64,000 nucleotides of DNA from Paraburkholderia lacunae (GCF_003353175.1 NZ_QHKS01000003.1:62001-126000), one strand, 5' to 3'; shown: positions 43,656 through 53,890, counted from the first letter of the stretch. Numbers and translations: made by a program. Notes: generated by a model from the letters alone, not told the origin.

Positions 43656-43852
43656 AGCCGCAGGGTGGTCGAACCGCGCGCATCGGGTACGTCGGCATGT
43701 ACCGGGTGCGCGCGGTCTGCATTTCGTCTTGCTCCGGGTCGTAGCGAGTTCGGACTCAGGCCGCGCCCGGCCGGCATTCGGGTTGCACTCAAAGTCGTAT
43801 TCATCACAGCAGCGCGCATGAAAGGCGCGCTCAATCAAAGGTTGTTTCAGTC

Positions 43853-44596
43853 ATGGCACGTCTCAAGGTTCTATATGGTTTCCACGCAGTGACCGCGCGC
43901 ATGCGGCACGACGCGTCGACGGTCGAAGAGGTTTATTACGACCAGACGCGCAAAGATCGTCGCATGACCGAATTCCTGCACGCGGCGAAGGACGCCGGCG
44001 TGCGTCTGATCGCCGCCGACGAAACGCGGCTGTGGGGCCTCGCGCACACCGAGCGCCACCAGGGCGTGGTCGCGCGCGCGAGCGACATGCCGCTCGCGCA
44101 GAACCTGGCCGAACTGCTCGACGGCATCAACGGTTCGCCGTTGATTCTCGTGCTGGACGGGGTGACCGATCCGCATAATCTGGGCGCCTGCTTGCGTGTC
44201 GCCGATGCCGCCGGCGCGCACGCTGTGATCGCGCCGCGCGATCGCGCGGTGGGTTTGAACGCGACGGCCGCCAAAGTGGCGAGCGGCGCGGCCGATACGG
44301 TGCCTTACATCACCGTCACGAATCTGGCGCGCTCGCTGCGCGAATTGAAGGATGCGGGCGTATGGGTGGTCGGCACGGCCGGCGAGGCGACCCAGAGCCT
44401 CTACGAGACGGAGCTGGATGGTCCGGTCGCCCTCGTGATGGGCGCCGAAGGCGAGGGCATGCGGCGCCTCACGCGCGATACCTGCGACGTGGTCATGCAG
44501 ATTCCGATGGCCGGTACGGTCGAGAGCCTGAACGTCTCCGTGGCGAGCGGCGTGTGCCTGTTCGAAGCGGTGCGTCAGCGCTCCGTCAAGAAGTAA
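43853..44596 (+). CDS. rlmB: 23S rRNA 2'-O-methyltransferase (Gm2251)
   Basis: A 247-residue SPOUT (TrmH-like) methyltransferase: [36 protein letters not shown] and [18 protein letters not shown] are the three SAM-knot motifs. The N terminus [13 protein letters not shown] matches RlmB, which modifies G2251 in the ribosomal P loop. It follows rnr, as in many proteobacteria. Confidence 0.96.
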   Translation: MARLKVLYGFHAVTARMRHDASTVEEVYYDQTRKDRRMTEFLHAAKDAGVRLIAADETRLWGLAHTERHQGVVARASDMPLAQNLAELLDGINGSPLILVLDGVTDPHNLGACLRVADAAGAHAVIAPRDRAVGLNATAAKVASGAADTVPYITVTNLARSLRELKDAGVWVVGTAGEATQSLYETELDGPVALVMGAEGEGMRRLTRDTCDVVMQIPMAGTVESLNVSVASGVCLFEAVRQRSVKK

Positions 44597-44771
44597 GCTG
44601 ACGAGGCGTCGAGCCAGCTTGGGCGCAAAGCCGCGGGTTCGACGCCCCCATCTTTCATCCACCGCCGGTACCCGGCTGCCGCGCCGCTTCGCCGCGCATC
44701 TGCCCGATAAATCCGGCGCCCGCATGCCACTCCGGTAAACTTGGCGTTTTTACTGCTCGCCTGCCTTTCCC

Positions 44772-45467
44772 ATGACTCAAGACGAACTCAAGCAACTGGT
44801 CGGCCAGGCCGCCGCCGACTACGTGAACGCCAACGTGCCCGAAGGCGCGGTGATCGGCGTCGGCACCGGCTCTACCGCGAACTGCTTCATCGACGCGCTC
44901 GCCGTCAACAAGACCCGTTATCGCGGCGCGGTGTCGAGCTCGCTCGCCACCACCGCGCGCCTGCAATCGCACGGCTTCAAGGTGCTCGACCTGAATGAAA
45001 TCGATTCGCTGCCGGTGTACGTGGACGGCGCCGACGAAATCGACCACGGCGGCGCGATGATCAAGGGCGGAGGCGGGGCGCTGACGCGCGAGAAAATCGT
45101 CGCGTCGGTGTCGGACGTGTTCGTCTGCATCGCCGATGCGAGCAAGCTGGTCGACACGCTCGGCAACTTCCCGCTGCCGATCGAAGTCGTGCCGATGGCG
45201 CGCACCGCGATCGGCCGCCGCGTCACGGCGCTCGGCGGCGTGCCGGTGGTGCGCGTCACGAAAGAAGGCGTGCCGTTCATCACCGACAACGGCAACGAGA
45301 TTCTCGACGTCAAAGGTCTGCGGATCAGCGATCCGCGCACGCTGGAAACGCACATCAACGCATGGCCGGGCGTGGTGACGGTGGGACTCTTCGCCGGCCG
45401 CGGTGCGGATCTGTGCCTGCTGGGCACCGATACCGGCGTCGAGACGATCGAGTACCACAAGGGTTGA
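44772..45467 (+). CDS. rpiA: ribose-5-phosphate isomerase A
   Basis: A 231-residue Rpi[16 protein letters not shown] phosphate loop, [27 protein letters not shown] (seen in part) with catalytic Asp and Lys residues, and [14 protein letters not shown] near the end. It interconverts ribose-5-phosphate and ribulose-5-phosphate in the pentose phosphate pathway. Confidence 0.97.
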   Translation: MTQDELKQLVGQAAADYVNANVPEGAVIGVGTGSTANCFIDALAVNKTRYRGAVSSSLATTARLQSHGFKVLDLNEIDSLPVYVDGADEIDHGGAMIKGGGGALTREKIVASVSDVFVCIADASKLVDTLGNFPLPIEVVPMARTAIGRRVTALGGVPVVRVTKEGVPFITDNGNEILDVKGLRISDPRTLETHINAWPGVVTVGLFAGRGADLCLLGTDTGVETIEYHKG

Positions 45468-45506
45468 GCAAGACCACCTTGATGCAGCCGCGCGCCTGAA
45501 CTGGTT

Positions 45507-46775
45507 TTAGCGCGCGGCCTGTGCGATGGCCTGCGTCATCCGTTGCAGGTACTGCTCGACCGAAAACTCGTGCTGCGCATCGGCGAGCGCCTGCTTCGCG
45601 AGGCGCTGCGCCAGTGCCGGCTCGGCGCGCAATGCGCCGATTGCAGCGGCTAACGCGGCCGCGTCGCCCGGTTTTACCAGCCAGCCGTTGTGCCGATGCC
45701 GCACGATCTCAGTCACGCCGCCAGCGGCCGCGGCGATCACCGGCCGCGCCGCCGCCATCCCTTCGACGATCACCCGGCCGAACGGCTCGGGCTCGGTCGA
45801 GGTATGCAAAATGACGTCCATCGCTTTCATCCATGCGGGCACGTCGTCCTGAAAGCCCACGAAGTGCACACGCTCTGCGATGCCCAATTGTTCGGCCTGC
45901 TGATGAAGACGCTGCGCGTAGACGTCCTCGCCGAATAGCGGCGCGCCGACCAGCACCAGATGTACGCCGGGCAGCCGCGCCAGTGCGTCGAGCGCAATGT
46001 GCTGACCTTTCCACGGCGCGAGACGGCCGAACAGCCCCGCGAGCCATGCATGCTCAGGCAAGGCGAGGCGCCGGCGCAGGGCGGCCATGTCGGCGCCGTC
46101 GACACGGCTGAATGCGCTCGCATCGATGCCGTTGTAGACGACAGGTACCGAATCGGCCGCGCGTCCCGTCAGCACCGCCAGCGACTGTGCCGATGCCTGG
46201 GAATTTGCCACTACCTGATCGACTGCGAAGCGCACCAGCCATTTGACGATGCTCAATTGCACACGTCCGAAGTGTTGGCGAGTCAGAATGTCGTGCTGAT
46301 ACCAGATCACCGGTTTGCGATGCAGCGGTTTGCCGAGTGCGCCGAGCACCAGCGCCTTTTGCGTGTTGAGAAACAGCACGTCGAACTCGCGTGCCCGCGT
46401 CGCGATGGCGCGGACCTGGCGCAGGATGCCGGGCACGGCGCGCAGGCAGTTCAAAGCGGAGCCTTGCCGCACGACGCCCGACACGCGCGCATCGTTGATC
46501 ACCTGCACGCGTGCGCCGAGTGCTTCGAGCCGCGCGCGAAACGGGCCGTCGGTGAGCAGCACGACCTGGCTGCGCGCGGTGCAGCTTCCGGCCAGTTGCA
46601 ACAGCGCGAATTCAGCGCCGCCGAGCTGGCCGCTCTGATCGACGAACAGCACGCTTGGCATCGCAAGCGCGGTGGATGCCGCGGATATTGACGGTGTGGC
46701 GGGCGTATCGAGCAAGGCTGGCTGAGCCAGCGGCAATGAATGGGTGAGCGGAGAGACGTCGATCGTCGGGCGCAT
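45507..46775 (-). CDS. GT4-family glycosyltransferase
   Basis: A 422-residue GT-B glycosyltransferase: VDQSGQLGGAEFALLQLA begins the N-terminal domain, and the GT4 E-x7-E motif is in EPEPFGRVIVEGMAAARPV. It would add a sugar from a nucleotide donor to a lipid-linked exopolysaccharide intermediate on the cytosolic membrane face. The first 38 residues are low-complexity; ATG at 46661 is a credible alternative start, and neither has a strong ribosome site. Divergent from the next GT4 gene. Confidence 0.85.
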   Translation of the reverse strand: MRPTIDVSPLTHSLPLAQPALLDTPATPSISAASTALAMPSVLFVDQSGQLGGAEFALLQLAGSCTARSQVVLLTDGPFRARLEALGARVQVINDARVSGVVRQGSALNCLRAVPGILRQVRAIATRAREFDVLFLNTQKALVLGALGKPLHRKPVIWYQHDILTRQHFGRVQLSIVKWLVRFAVDQVVANSQASAQSLAVLTGRAADSVPVVYNGIDASAFSRVDGADMAALRRRLALPEHAWLAGLFGRLAPWKGQHIALDALARLPGVHLVLVGAPLFGEDVYAQRLHQQAEQLGIAERVHFVGFQDDVPAWMKAMDVILHTSTEPEPFGRVIVEGMAAARPVIAAAAGGVTEIVRHRHNGWLVKPGDAAALAAAIGALRAEPALAQRLAKQALADAQHEFSVEQYLQRMTQAIAQAAR

Positions 46776-46941
46776 AGGAAGGCGAAGTAATTGAGCGTGT
46801 AGCTTCGCAGGAGGCGAATGGCGAGTCTTTATTATTCGTGGACTGTCGCGCGTCGAATGTGGTCATGCGCACGCACGGCCGACGATGCGCCACATACACT
46901 CGATCCTACGGACATGGGCTGTTTCTATAGGTAAAGAGACT

Positions 46942-48156
46942 ATGAAAGTGGCGATCGTGCACGATTGGCTCGTCGCACCCGGCGGCGCGGAGAAAGTGCT
47001 CGAACAGATCATCGCGTGCTTTCCCGATGCGGATCTTTTCAGCCTCGTCGACTTTCTCGAAGACCGCAGGCCGCTCGGCGGCAAACCCGTCAGGACATCG
47101 TTCATCCAGCGCCTGCCATTTGCGCAGCGCCGCTATCGCGCGTATCTGCCGCTGATGCCGCTCGCGATCGAACAGTTCGATCTGTCGATCTACGACCTCG
47201 TCATCACCAGTTCATATGCAGTAGCCAAAGGCGTGCTGGTCGGCCCCGATCAGACGCACGTGAGCTATGTGCATTCGCCGATGCGTTACGCGTGGGATCT
47301 GCAACATCAGTATCTGCGCGAAGCGAAATTGACGCGCGGGCCGCGCTCGTGGGCAGCGCGCATGCTGCTGCATTATCTGCGCGGCTGGGATTCGCATTCG
47401 GCGAACGGTGTCGACCGGTTGATCGCCAATTCGCACTTCGTCGCGCGCCGCATGATGAAAACCTATCGGCGCGATGCGGCCGTGATTCCGCCGCCCGTCG
47501 ACGTGCACAAGTTCGAGATGCGTGCGCAGAAAGAAGACTTCTATCTGACCGCCTCGCGGATGGTGCCGTACAAGCGCATCGACCTGATCGTGGAAGCCTT
47601 TACCGCGACGCCGCACCGCAAGCTGGTCGTGATCGGCGACGGTCCGGAGATGGCGGCGATTCGCGCCAAGGCCGGTCCGAATGTGTCGATTCTCGGCTAT
47701 CAGCCGTTCACGGTTCTCCGCGATCATATGCAGCGTGCGAGAGCTTTCGTGTTCGCCGCCGAAGAAGACTTCGGCATCGTCGCGCTCGAAGCGCAGGCAT
47801 GCGGCACGCCGGTGATCGCGTTCGGCAAGGGCGGAGCGCTCGAAACGGTGGTGCCGATCGGCGAGGCGCATCCTACCGGACTGCATTTCGCACGCCAAAC
47901 GGTTGTGTCGGTACTCGACGCGATCGACCGCTTTGAGCGCCAGCGTGAGCAGATCACGCCGTCGGCGTGCCGTGCGAATGCCGAGCGCTTTTCGGCTGCG
48001 GTGTTCCGGCGCGCCTTCATGTGCGAAGTGACGCGCACAATCGCGGCGGCGGTCGAGCGTCCGCGGGTGGCGACGGAGCGGATCGAACACGAATTCTCGG
48101 CCGAAGATCTCGCCTGGCCAGGCGAGAGGGTGCAGGAAAATCTCTGGGGACGTTGA
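46942..48156 (+). CDS. GT4-family glycosyltransferase
   Basis: A 404-residue GT-B enzyme: MKVAIVHDWLVAPGGAEKVL, ANSHFVARRMMKTYRR, YKRIDLIVEAF and the E-x7-E motif in EEDFGIVALEAQACGTPVIAFG. It resembles mannosyl/rhamnosyl transferases of exopolysaccharide loci. ATG at 46942 has AAAGAGA upstream; the longer frame from 46885 lacks family sequence. Confidence 0.9.
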   Translation: MKVAIVHDWLVAPGGAEKVLEQIIACFPDADLFSLVDFLEDRRPLGGKPVRTSFIQRLPFAQRRYRAYLPLMPLAIEQFDLSIYDLVITSSYAVAKGVLVGPDQTHVSYVHSPMRYAWDLQHQYLREAKLTRGPRSWAARMLLHYLRGWDSHSANGVDRLIANSHFVARRMMKTYRRDAAVIPPPVDVHKFEMRAQKEDFYLTASRMVPYKRIDLIVEAFTATPHRKLVVIGDGPEMAAIRAKAGPNVSILGYQPFTVLRDHMQRARAFVFAAEEDFGIVALEAQACGTPVIAFGKGGALETVVPIGEAHPTGLHFARQTVVSVLDAIDRFERQREQITPSACRANAERFSAAVFRRAFMCEVTRTIAAAVERPRVATERIEHEFSAEDLAWPGERVQENLWGR

Positions 48157-48237
48157 AGCAAGACGAGTTCGATCCTGCCCGCGTTGACGGCCGGCGCCGT
48201 TAGCGAGCCGTCACCGGAGCGGAGTTGACTAACTTGA

Positions 48238-48272
48238 TATTCGCATATTGCGAAGTTCGCAATATGCGAATA
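48238..48272. promoter_or_regulatory. 35-bp palindrome: double HigA-type operator
   Basis: Two 17-bp arms are perfect reverse complements around one G. Each arm itself contains the dyad TTCGCA-N3-TGCGAA, so two operators lie side by side. It is 141 bp upstream of higB. Antitoxins of the HigA type bind such dyads to repress their own operon. Confidence 0.7.
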
Positions 48273-48415
48273 AAATGACTTTTGTCGTACTGCAGTAAAG
48301 CGCTGTTGGTCGTTCGGACTATGCCATCCGGCCGGCCATCGGTGCCGATCCACTCCATTTAGCCTTGCAGGCAGAGCGTGCATGTTCGATGCGCGAATCG
48401 ATGCGAGGAAAGATG

Positions 48416-48715
48416 ATGCGGGTCATTTCGAAGAAAGCGTTGCTGGACTTTATCAAGAGGCATCCGGGCGCGCGCAGTGCGCTGTTGACGTGGTACTCGC
48501 TGGCGCAGGCTTGCCTCGCGTATGGCTATAACGACCTGAAGCAGACGTTCGCCGGCGTGGACTACGTGCCGCCGCAATACACAGTGTTCGATGTGGGCGG
48601 CAACCGTTACCGGATCGTCGCGGCGATTCACTACAACAGGCAGTCGCTATTCGTTCGTCACGTATTGACGCATGCGGAATACGACCTTTGGACGAGGAAG
48701 AATTTAAAGTCATGA
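48416..48715 (+). CDS. higB: HigB-family mRNA interferase toxin
   Basis: A 99-residue RelE-fold toxin of the HigB family: MRVISKKALLDFIKRHP, a basic middle and FVRHVLTHAEYDLWT at the end, where the catalytic His/Tyr/Arg residues of the family lie. It would cleave ribosome-bound mRNA. GAGGAAAG precedes tandem ATGs at 48413 and 48416. The toxin gene comes first, as usual for higBA, and overlaps higA by 4 nt. Confidence 0.9.
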   Translation: MRVISKKALLDFIKRHPGARSALLTWYSLAQACLAYGYNDLKQTFAGVDYVPPQYTVFDVGGNRYRIVAAIHYNRQSLFVRHVLTHAEYDLWTRKNLKS

Positions 48716-49134
48716 ATGCCGATCGCTTCCCGGGAGCTTTTCCCGACATCGCTCAGACCTGGGCTACCCTGCAAACCCAGTTGTCCCTCACACCCATTCG
48801 CAGCGAGCAGGATTATCAGAAGATGGTCCGGGTGGCCAACGAACTCTCCGATCACCTGAACGGCAACGAGGAAGACCCGCTTGCCGATCTGTTCGCGATC
48901 GTCACCGACCTGATCGAGAGTTGGGAAGCCAACCACGTGACGATCCCGAAAGCGGAGCCGCGCGAGGTCTTGCGGCATCTGCTGGAAACGCATGGGCTCA
49001 AGCAAAAGGATCTGATCGGAATCGCCTCGCCCACTGTGGTAAGCGATATTCTTGCGGGCCGCCGCGCGATCAGCAAGAAGGTCGCGAAGGCACTGGCCGT
49101 GCGTTTTCATACCGACGTCAGCGCGTTTCTGTAA
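48712..49134 (+). CDS. higA: HigA-family antitoxin (HTH-XRE)
   Basis: A 140-residue antitoxin whose C-terminal half is an HTH domain (THGLKQKDLIGIASPTVVSD, then DILAGRRAISKKVAKALA). The N-terminal part has the acidic stretch NGNEEDPLADLFAIV typical of longer HigA proteins. ATG at 48712 forms an ATGA overlap with the toxin stop; a TTG at 48688 is less likely. It should neutralise HigB and bind the palindrome at 48238. Confidence 0.9.
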   Translation: MNADRFPGAFPDIAQTWATLQTQLSLTPIRSEQDYQKMVRVANELSDHLNGNEEDPLADLFAIVTDLIESWEANHVTIPKAEPREVLRHLLETHGLKQKDLIGIASPTVVSDILAGRRAISKKVAKALAVRFHTDVSAFL

Positions 49135-49221
49135 GAGCGGCGCATACCGCCGCGTCAAGCTCACATTAACCTCACATTAACCTCGCTTCCGATCCGTCCA
49201 CATAAACCGTGTATCAATACG

Positions 49222-49257
49222 AAAGGGGCTGCACCGCGATCCGGTGCAGCCCCTTTT
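49222..49257. terminator. bidirectional Rho-independent terminator
   Basis: A 15-bp perfect stem (AAAGGGGCTGCACCG and its complement) around a 5-nt loop, with T-run on the plus side and a shorter one on the minus side. It ends higBA from the left and the exopolysaccharide operon from the right. Confidence 0.85.
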
Positions 49258-49280
49258 CATCCGTCCCGCCGTTGTGCGAT

Positions 49281-51698
49281 CTATTGCGGCGCTTGAGGTG
49301 CGCGAGGCGCCTGCGGGTTGAGCGGATCAGCGGCGGAGTACGTGTACGCATAGGCGTAGTCATACGTGCCGTATTTGTTGCGGCTCTTCAGCGGCATCGC
49401 ATTCATCACGCCGCCGACCACCCGGGCGCGTGCGCGCCGCAGTTTCTTCAGCGCCTCGCTCAGGTTGTGCTCGTTGTGCGCGCCGGCGCGCATCACCAGC
49501 ACCGTCGAGCCGGCGATATTGGCGACCACCGCCGCATCCGCCACCGCCAGCAGCGGCGGCGTATCGACGATCACCAGATCGAACTCCTGCTCGAAGCGCG
49601 CAAGGATTTCGCTGAAGCGCGACGACGTCAGAATCTCGGACGGGTTCGGCGGATAAGCGCCCGCCGCGATGAAGTGCAAACCGTCGACGCCCGTGGCGCG
49701 AGCCGCGACTTCCAGGTCGACCTGGCCGGTCAGCAGTTCGGTCAGTCCGCCGTTGGGCGAGCGGCCGAGATATTGCGCAAGCCGGCCGCGCCGCAGATCG
49801 GCGTCGATCAGCAGCACGCGCTTGCCGGACTCGGCGATCAGCGCGGCGAGGTTCGCGCACAGGAAGCTCTTGCCGTCGGACGGCGCCGGACTCGTGATGG
49901 CCACCACCCGGTTGGGCGCATCGATCAGGCCGAATTGCAGCGTGGCGCGCAGTCCGCGCAAACCTTCCACCGTCGTATCGTACGGGTGCGTCTTCACCAG
50001 CAGCGGCCGGATCGGCGCCTTGCCCGAGGCGATGACGGTTTGCGTGCCGACCGGCACGCCCGCGCTCTGGCCGGCCGCCGCCGCGCGCGGCCGGATCAGC
50101 CGCGTGATGCCGGAGGGCGCCGCGGACAAGGCCCGCACTTCGCTCGGCCGCGAACTCGGCGCGGGCAGGGCCGCGCTGCGCGCGGCGCTCAGCAGCCGGT
50201 CGCTGCGCGCCTGTTCGGGACTGAAGGCGATCGCGCCGAAGATCGGCAACTGGAAGCGGCGTTCGACAAACGCCGGATCGGCCACGCCGGTAAAGAACGT
50301 GCGGCGGCAGAACGCGACCAGAATGCCGGCGATGATGCCGAGCACCGTGCCCGCCGAAATGATCAGCGCCGCTTTCGGCCGCACCGGTTGGGACGGCAGC
50401 AATGCCTGATCGATGATATGCACGTTGCCGATCGTGCCGGCGCGTGAAATCGACAGCTCCTGGGTCTTGTTCAGCAGCGCCACGTAGATTTCCTCGGCGA
50501 CCTTTGCGTCGCGCTGCAACGCGAGGGCGTTGCGTTCGGAACTCGGCAGCGTCGTGAAATGGTCTTCGAAACGGGCCTTTTCACGCGTCATCGCCGCCAG
50601 TTGCGCGTCGACCTGCTGCACCTCCGGACTTTCCGCGGTGAAGCGCTGCAACAGTTGCGCGCGCATGATGCGCAGCGTCGCAATCTGCTTTTCGTAGTCC
50701 AGACCGCCGGCGAGGTACACGCCGGCTTCCTGGGTCGGCTGGAACGAACCGACCCGCGACTGGTATTCGGACAGCGCGGTTTCCGCCTTTTTCACTTCGG
50801 TGCGCAGACGCGGCAGTTCGCTGTTCAGGAAGCTCAGCATGTGGCTCGCTTCTTCCTGTGCGCGTTCGGTGCGCTGCTTCAGATACGACGCCGCCACCGC
50901 GTTGGTGATGGCGGTGATCGCGTGCGGGTCGGTGCCCATGTACGACAGTTGCACGACGCCGGTTTCACGGCCTTTCTCCGACACCTGCAAACTGGACGAG
51001 AGGGTCGCGACCGCATCCAGCTGGTTGAACCGTGTGATATGGAACTCGGTGCCCGGACGCGCCACCAGCGTCTTGACGAACATCGTGACGTCGTTGCCGC
51101 GTGCTTCCTCGCCGGCCACGCCGGTCAGGATCCTTTCGCCGAACCCGTCGCTCAGTTCATAGCGGCCGTAGTCGAGCACGCGCAGCGTCAGTTGCGCGCC
51201 TTCGAGCGATTTGGGCACCGTGATCGAATCGACCGCGAATTCCTCGCCGCCCCACGCATACGAACGCATGCCGAACGCCGCGCCGAGGGGATGGCCCGGA
51301 CGCGCGAAGAAGGCCGAGATCTTGCCGAGCACCGGCATGGTCTTCGGCACCACGCTGAAGTTCAGCTTGAACTGCTCGACCACCGGTTCGACCACCGCAC
51401 GGCTCTTGATGATTTCGATTTCCGCCTCGGTGTGCATCGCGCCGATCGACGGCATCAGCGCAAGCGCGGTCTGACTCGGCGTGGCGTTGGCGTTCTGCGC
51501 TTCGACCTGAAGCAGCGCGTCGGCGGAATAGATCGGCGTCGCGATCTTCGTATAGATCACCGCGGCCAGGATCACGCAGCCGGCAATGCCGATCACCCAC
51601 CAGATCTGATCCGCGATGATGCGCAACAAGTCACGTATCACTGCGTCCTCGTCGCTGCCCGGCGCCGGTCCGTGATCCAGCATGTCGTATGTACTCAT
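49281..51698 (-). CDS. polysaccharide co-polymerase with BY-kinase (Wzc/BceF-like)
   Basis: An 805-residue inner-membrane protein: first transmembrane helix at about 33-53, Wzz and GNVR regions in the periplasm with long coiled-coil, second helix at about 447-467, then a cytosolic tyrosine autokinase. The kinase has Walker A APSDGKSF, A' LLIDADLRRG and B LVIVDTPPLL. A C-terminal tyrosine cluster at about residues 776-787 (YGTYDYAYAYTY) is the autophosphorylation site. It controls chain length and export together with the Wza-like protein encoded 23 nt upstream. Confidence 0.94.
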   Translation of the reverse strand: MSTYDMLDHGPAPGSDEDAVIRDLLRIIADQIWWVIGIAGCVILAAVIYTKIATPIYSADALLQVEAQNANATPSQTALALMPSIGAMHTEAEIEIIKSRAVVEPVVEQFKLNFSVVPKTMPVLGKISAFFARPGHPLGAAFGMRSYAWGGEEFAVDSITVPKSLEGAQLTLRVLDYGRYELSDGFGERILTGVAGEEARGNDVTMFVKTLVARPGTEFHITRFNQLDAVATLSSSLQVSEKGRETGVVQLSYMGTDPHAITAITNAVAASYLKQRTERAQEEASHMLSFLNSELPRLRTEVKKAETALSEYQSRVGSFQPTQEAGVYLAGGLDYEKQIATLRIMRAQLLQRFTAESPEVQQVDAQLAAMTREKARFEDHFTTLPSSERNALALQRDAKVAEEIYVALLNKTQELSISRAGTIGNVHIIDQALLPSQPVRPKAALIISAGTVLGIIAGILVAFCRRTFFTGVADPAFVERRFQLPIFGAIAFSPEQARSDRLLSAARSAALPAPSSRPSEVRALSAAPSGITRLIRPRAAAAGQSAGVPVGTQTVIASGKAPIRPLLVKTHPYDTTVEGLRGLRATLQFGLIDAPNRVVAITSPAPSDGKSFLCANLAALIAESGKRVLLIDADLRRGRLAQYLGRSPNGGLTELLTGQVDLEVAARATGVDGLHFIAAGAYPPNPSEILTSSRFSEILARFEQEFDLVIVDTPPLLAVADAAVVANIAGSTVLVMRAGAHNEHNLSEALKKLRRARARVVGGVMNAMPLKSRNKYGTYDYAYAYTYSAADPLNPQAPRAPQAPQ

Positions 51699-51721
51699 AG
51701 GGATGCTCCGTCGTGATCGCG

Positions 51722-52921
51722 TTACTTGGACAGCTGCCAGGTGTAGAACAAGGTCTGCAGGGTCGGCGTGATCTGTTCGAGCGCGCGGTTGAAGCGGGCG
51801 GCGCTCGAGACCTGCACGTACACCACATCCTTCGGTTGCAGTTCGAACTTGGTCATCAGCATCAGCGCGTCGACCTGCGTCATGTCGAGCTGATAGACGT
51901 CGGGCGTGAGCGTCTTGTCGGCGCCGCGCACCACGTAGACGAAACGCGGGTCGCCGGTTTTGACGTCGAGGCTGCCGGCGCCGGTCAGCGCATCGGCCAG
52001 CGTCAGACGGCCGCGGTTCATCGGCAGCGAGGTCGGCTTGTTGACTTCGCCGAGCACGAACACGCGGCTGTTCGCGCGATCCGGCACGTCGATGATGTCG
52101 CCGTCGCTCAGCAACACGTTCTGTTGCGGATCGCCGGTTTCGAGCAACGCGGCGACGTCGACCGTGTAGCGCTTGCCGTCGCGCGTCACGCCGACGTTCT
52201 GCAGATCCGCATCGGGCAGCGCGCCGCCCGCGCGATTGATCGCGTCGAGCACGGTCAGCGGCGTGTCGGTGATCGCTTCCGAAGCGGGCGTGCGCAGGTT
52301 GCCGGTCACCTGCACCGACTGGCTGTTGAAGCCCGACACGCGCACGTCGAGTTGCGGATTGCGAATCGTTTTCGCGAGACCTTTGGTCAGCGCCGCCTGG
52401 ACCTGCTGCGCGGTCATGCCGAGCACCTTGATGCGGCCCACGCGCGGGAAAAAGATCGTGCCGTCGTTGGCGACGCGCACGGTCAGGCCGCCTTCGCCGC
52501 CGCCGGTGAGCGCCGGAGCGATCGGCGTCGCGCCCTGCGTCTGCGTGGGTCCAGGCGACGGCGCCGTGCCGCCGCTGCCGGCCGGCAGCGGCGGCACGCC
52601 CGCGCCCGCGACAGCGCCGCCCGTCAGTTCGGGGTGGTCCCAGACGATGATGGTCAGCTGATCGCTGATCCCGAGGTGGTAGTTATACAAACCGCGCGTT
52701 TGCGAGGTGAGGCATTGCAGCGGACAGACCGCCGGTACGGCGGCCGCACGCTGCTGGCGGAAATAGCCCACGTCGATCGCGCGAACCGGAAACTTCTCCG
52801 CGGTCTGTTGCGGCGGAGGCGGCGGCTCGAGCCGTTTGGTGTCCAGATAAGGTCCGGGCGCCAATGAACAGGCGCATAGCGATGCGGCCGCGACCCCCGC
52901 GGCTATCGTTTTGATATTCAT
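51722..52921 (-). CDS. polysaccharide export lipoprotein (Wza/BceE-like)
   Basis: A 399-residue outer-membrane export protein. The signal peptide ends in a lipobox-like SLCAC, with lipidation at Cys-18. The Poly_export domain begins at LGISDQLTIIVW and is interrupted by a Gly/Pro-rich insert of about 50 residues, followed by SLBB domains (VQVTGNLRTP, VFVLGEVNKP). It forms the channel for exopolysaccharide secretion. Confidence 0.93.
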   Translation of the reverse strand: MNIKTIAAGVAAASLCACSLAPGPYLDTKRLEPPPPPQQTAEKFPVRAIDVGYFRQQRAAAVPAVCPLQCLTSQTRGLYNYHLGISDQLTIIVWDHPELTGGAVAGAGVPPLPAGSGGTAPSPGPTQTQGATPIAPALTGGGEGGLTVRVANDGTIFFPRVGRIKVLGMTAQQVQAALTKGLAKTIRNPQLDVRVSGFNSQSVQVTGNLRTPASEAITDTPLTVLDAINRAGGALPDADLQNVGVTRDGKRYTVDVAALLETGDPQQNVLLSDGDIIDVPDRANSRVFVLGEVNKPTSLPMNRGRLTLADALTGAGSLDVKTGDPRFVYVVRGADKTLTPDVYQLDMTQVDALMLMTKFELQPKDVVYVQVSSAARFNRALEQITPTLQTLFYTWQLSK

Positions 52922-52957
52922 GTAGTGGTCCCTCGCGTGAAGCGATGCGCTGATCGG

Positions 52958-53890
52958 TCAGCGTGCCGCCTCCTGCCATGCCCCGCGCATTGCGCGTAAA
53001 CCAACCCGCCATTTGCGAAACGCGAGTGCCACGTCGCCGCTCTCGAATGCCAGCGACAATGCGCGCAGGAACCCCGGGTCCGCGCGATCGCCGATCAGCG
53101 TCGAGTAAGCGACGAACGCCCATCGGCCAGCTGGGCTCAGGTATTCGCACATGATGAGTCGGAGATTGAATGACGCGTTATAGAAAGCCGCGTCGCTGAA
53201 TGTGTAACGCTGGTCTTCGTCGCTGCGCTGGGCCGGGAAATGCTCCACCAGCAGCGTGGGGTCGTAGATCAGGGGCCAGCCGCGCCGTTGCACGTCGAGG
53301 CTGAAGGCCATTTCGCAATGCACCTGCGCGCCGGTGCCGCGCAAACGCGGGTCGAAGCGCAGCGAGCCGATCGCTGCGCGGCGAAACGCCATGTTCACGC
53401 CCTTGAGCACCTGCACTTCGCGGGCCGCGCCATGGCCGATATGGTGATTGCCGATCGCGCGGCCATACCAGCGCACCAGTCCCACGCGCGGCTTGCGCCC
53501 CTGCAGAATGCCGTTGCGTTCGTGCACGATGTCGCGTCCGCCCACGCCCCCGAGCGCGGCGTCGTTTTCGAAGGCGGCGGCGATGCGCTCGATCCAGTCG
53601 GGATGCGGCGCGGCGTCGTCGTCCGTGAAGCAGAGCACGTCGCCGCTGGCGCTTTCCAGCCCCAGGTTGTAGGCGGCCACCACGCCGGGCGTGCGCACCA
53701 GTAGGATCCGCAGACGCGCGTCGGGCCGACTCGCTGCGCGCTTGCGCAGCCACTCGAGCGTCGCGCGGTCGTCGTGACGCGCGATCACGAGCACCTCGTC
53801 GGCGCGGCGCCGCTGCGCATCGAGTGCCGCGAGGCAGCGCGCCAGATCGAAGGGGCGCCGGTAGGTCGGCACGATCACGGAGACTTTCAC
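52958..53890 (-). CDS. GT2-family glycosyltransferase
   Basis: A 310-residue GT-A enzyme: VSVIVPTYRRPFDLARCLAAL, DXD motif within CFTDDDAAPHPDW, and the acceptor region KGVNMAFRRAAIG. It would transfer a sugar during repeat-unit assembly. The frame is open far upstream, but a GTG at 53890 (reading MKVSVIVPTYRRP) gives the correct N terminus and lies just after the WcaJ-like gene. Confidence 0.88.
   Translation of the reverse strand: MKVSVIVPTYRRPFDLARCLAALDAQRRRADEVLVIARHDDRATLEWLRKRAASRPDARLRILLVRTPGVVAAYNLGLESASGDVLCFTDDDAAPHPDWIERIAAAFENDAALGGVGGRDIVHERNGILQGRKPRVGLVRWYGRAIGNHHIGHGAAREVQVLKGVNMAFRRAAIGSLRFDPRLRGTGAQVHCEMAFSLDVQRRGWPLIYDPTLLVEHFPAQRSDEDQRYTFSDAAFYNASFNLRLIMCEYLSPAGRWAFVAYSTLIGDRADPGFLRALSLAFESGDVALAFRKWRVGLRAMRGAWQEAAR

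Noticed and set aside
41121..43838. 905-codon open frame antisense to rnr
   Set aside because: It mirrors the rnr codon pattern, its product is Arg/His-rich without domains, and rnr itself is unmistakable.
49209..50447. 412-codon plus-strand frame over the Wzc gene
   Set aside because: Arg/His-rich shadow; the minus strand encodes a clear BY-kinase.
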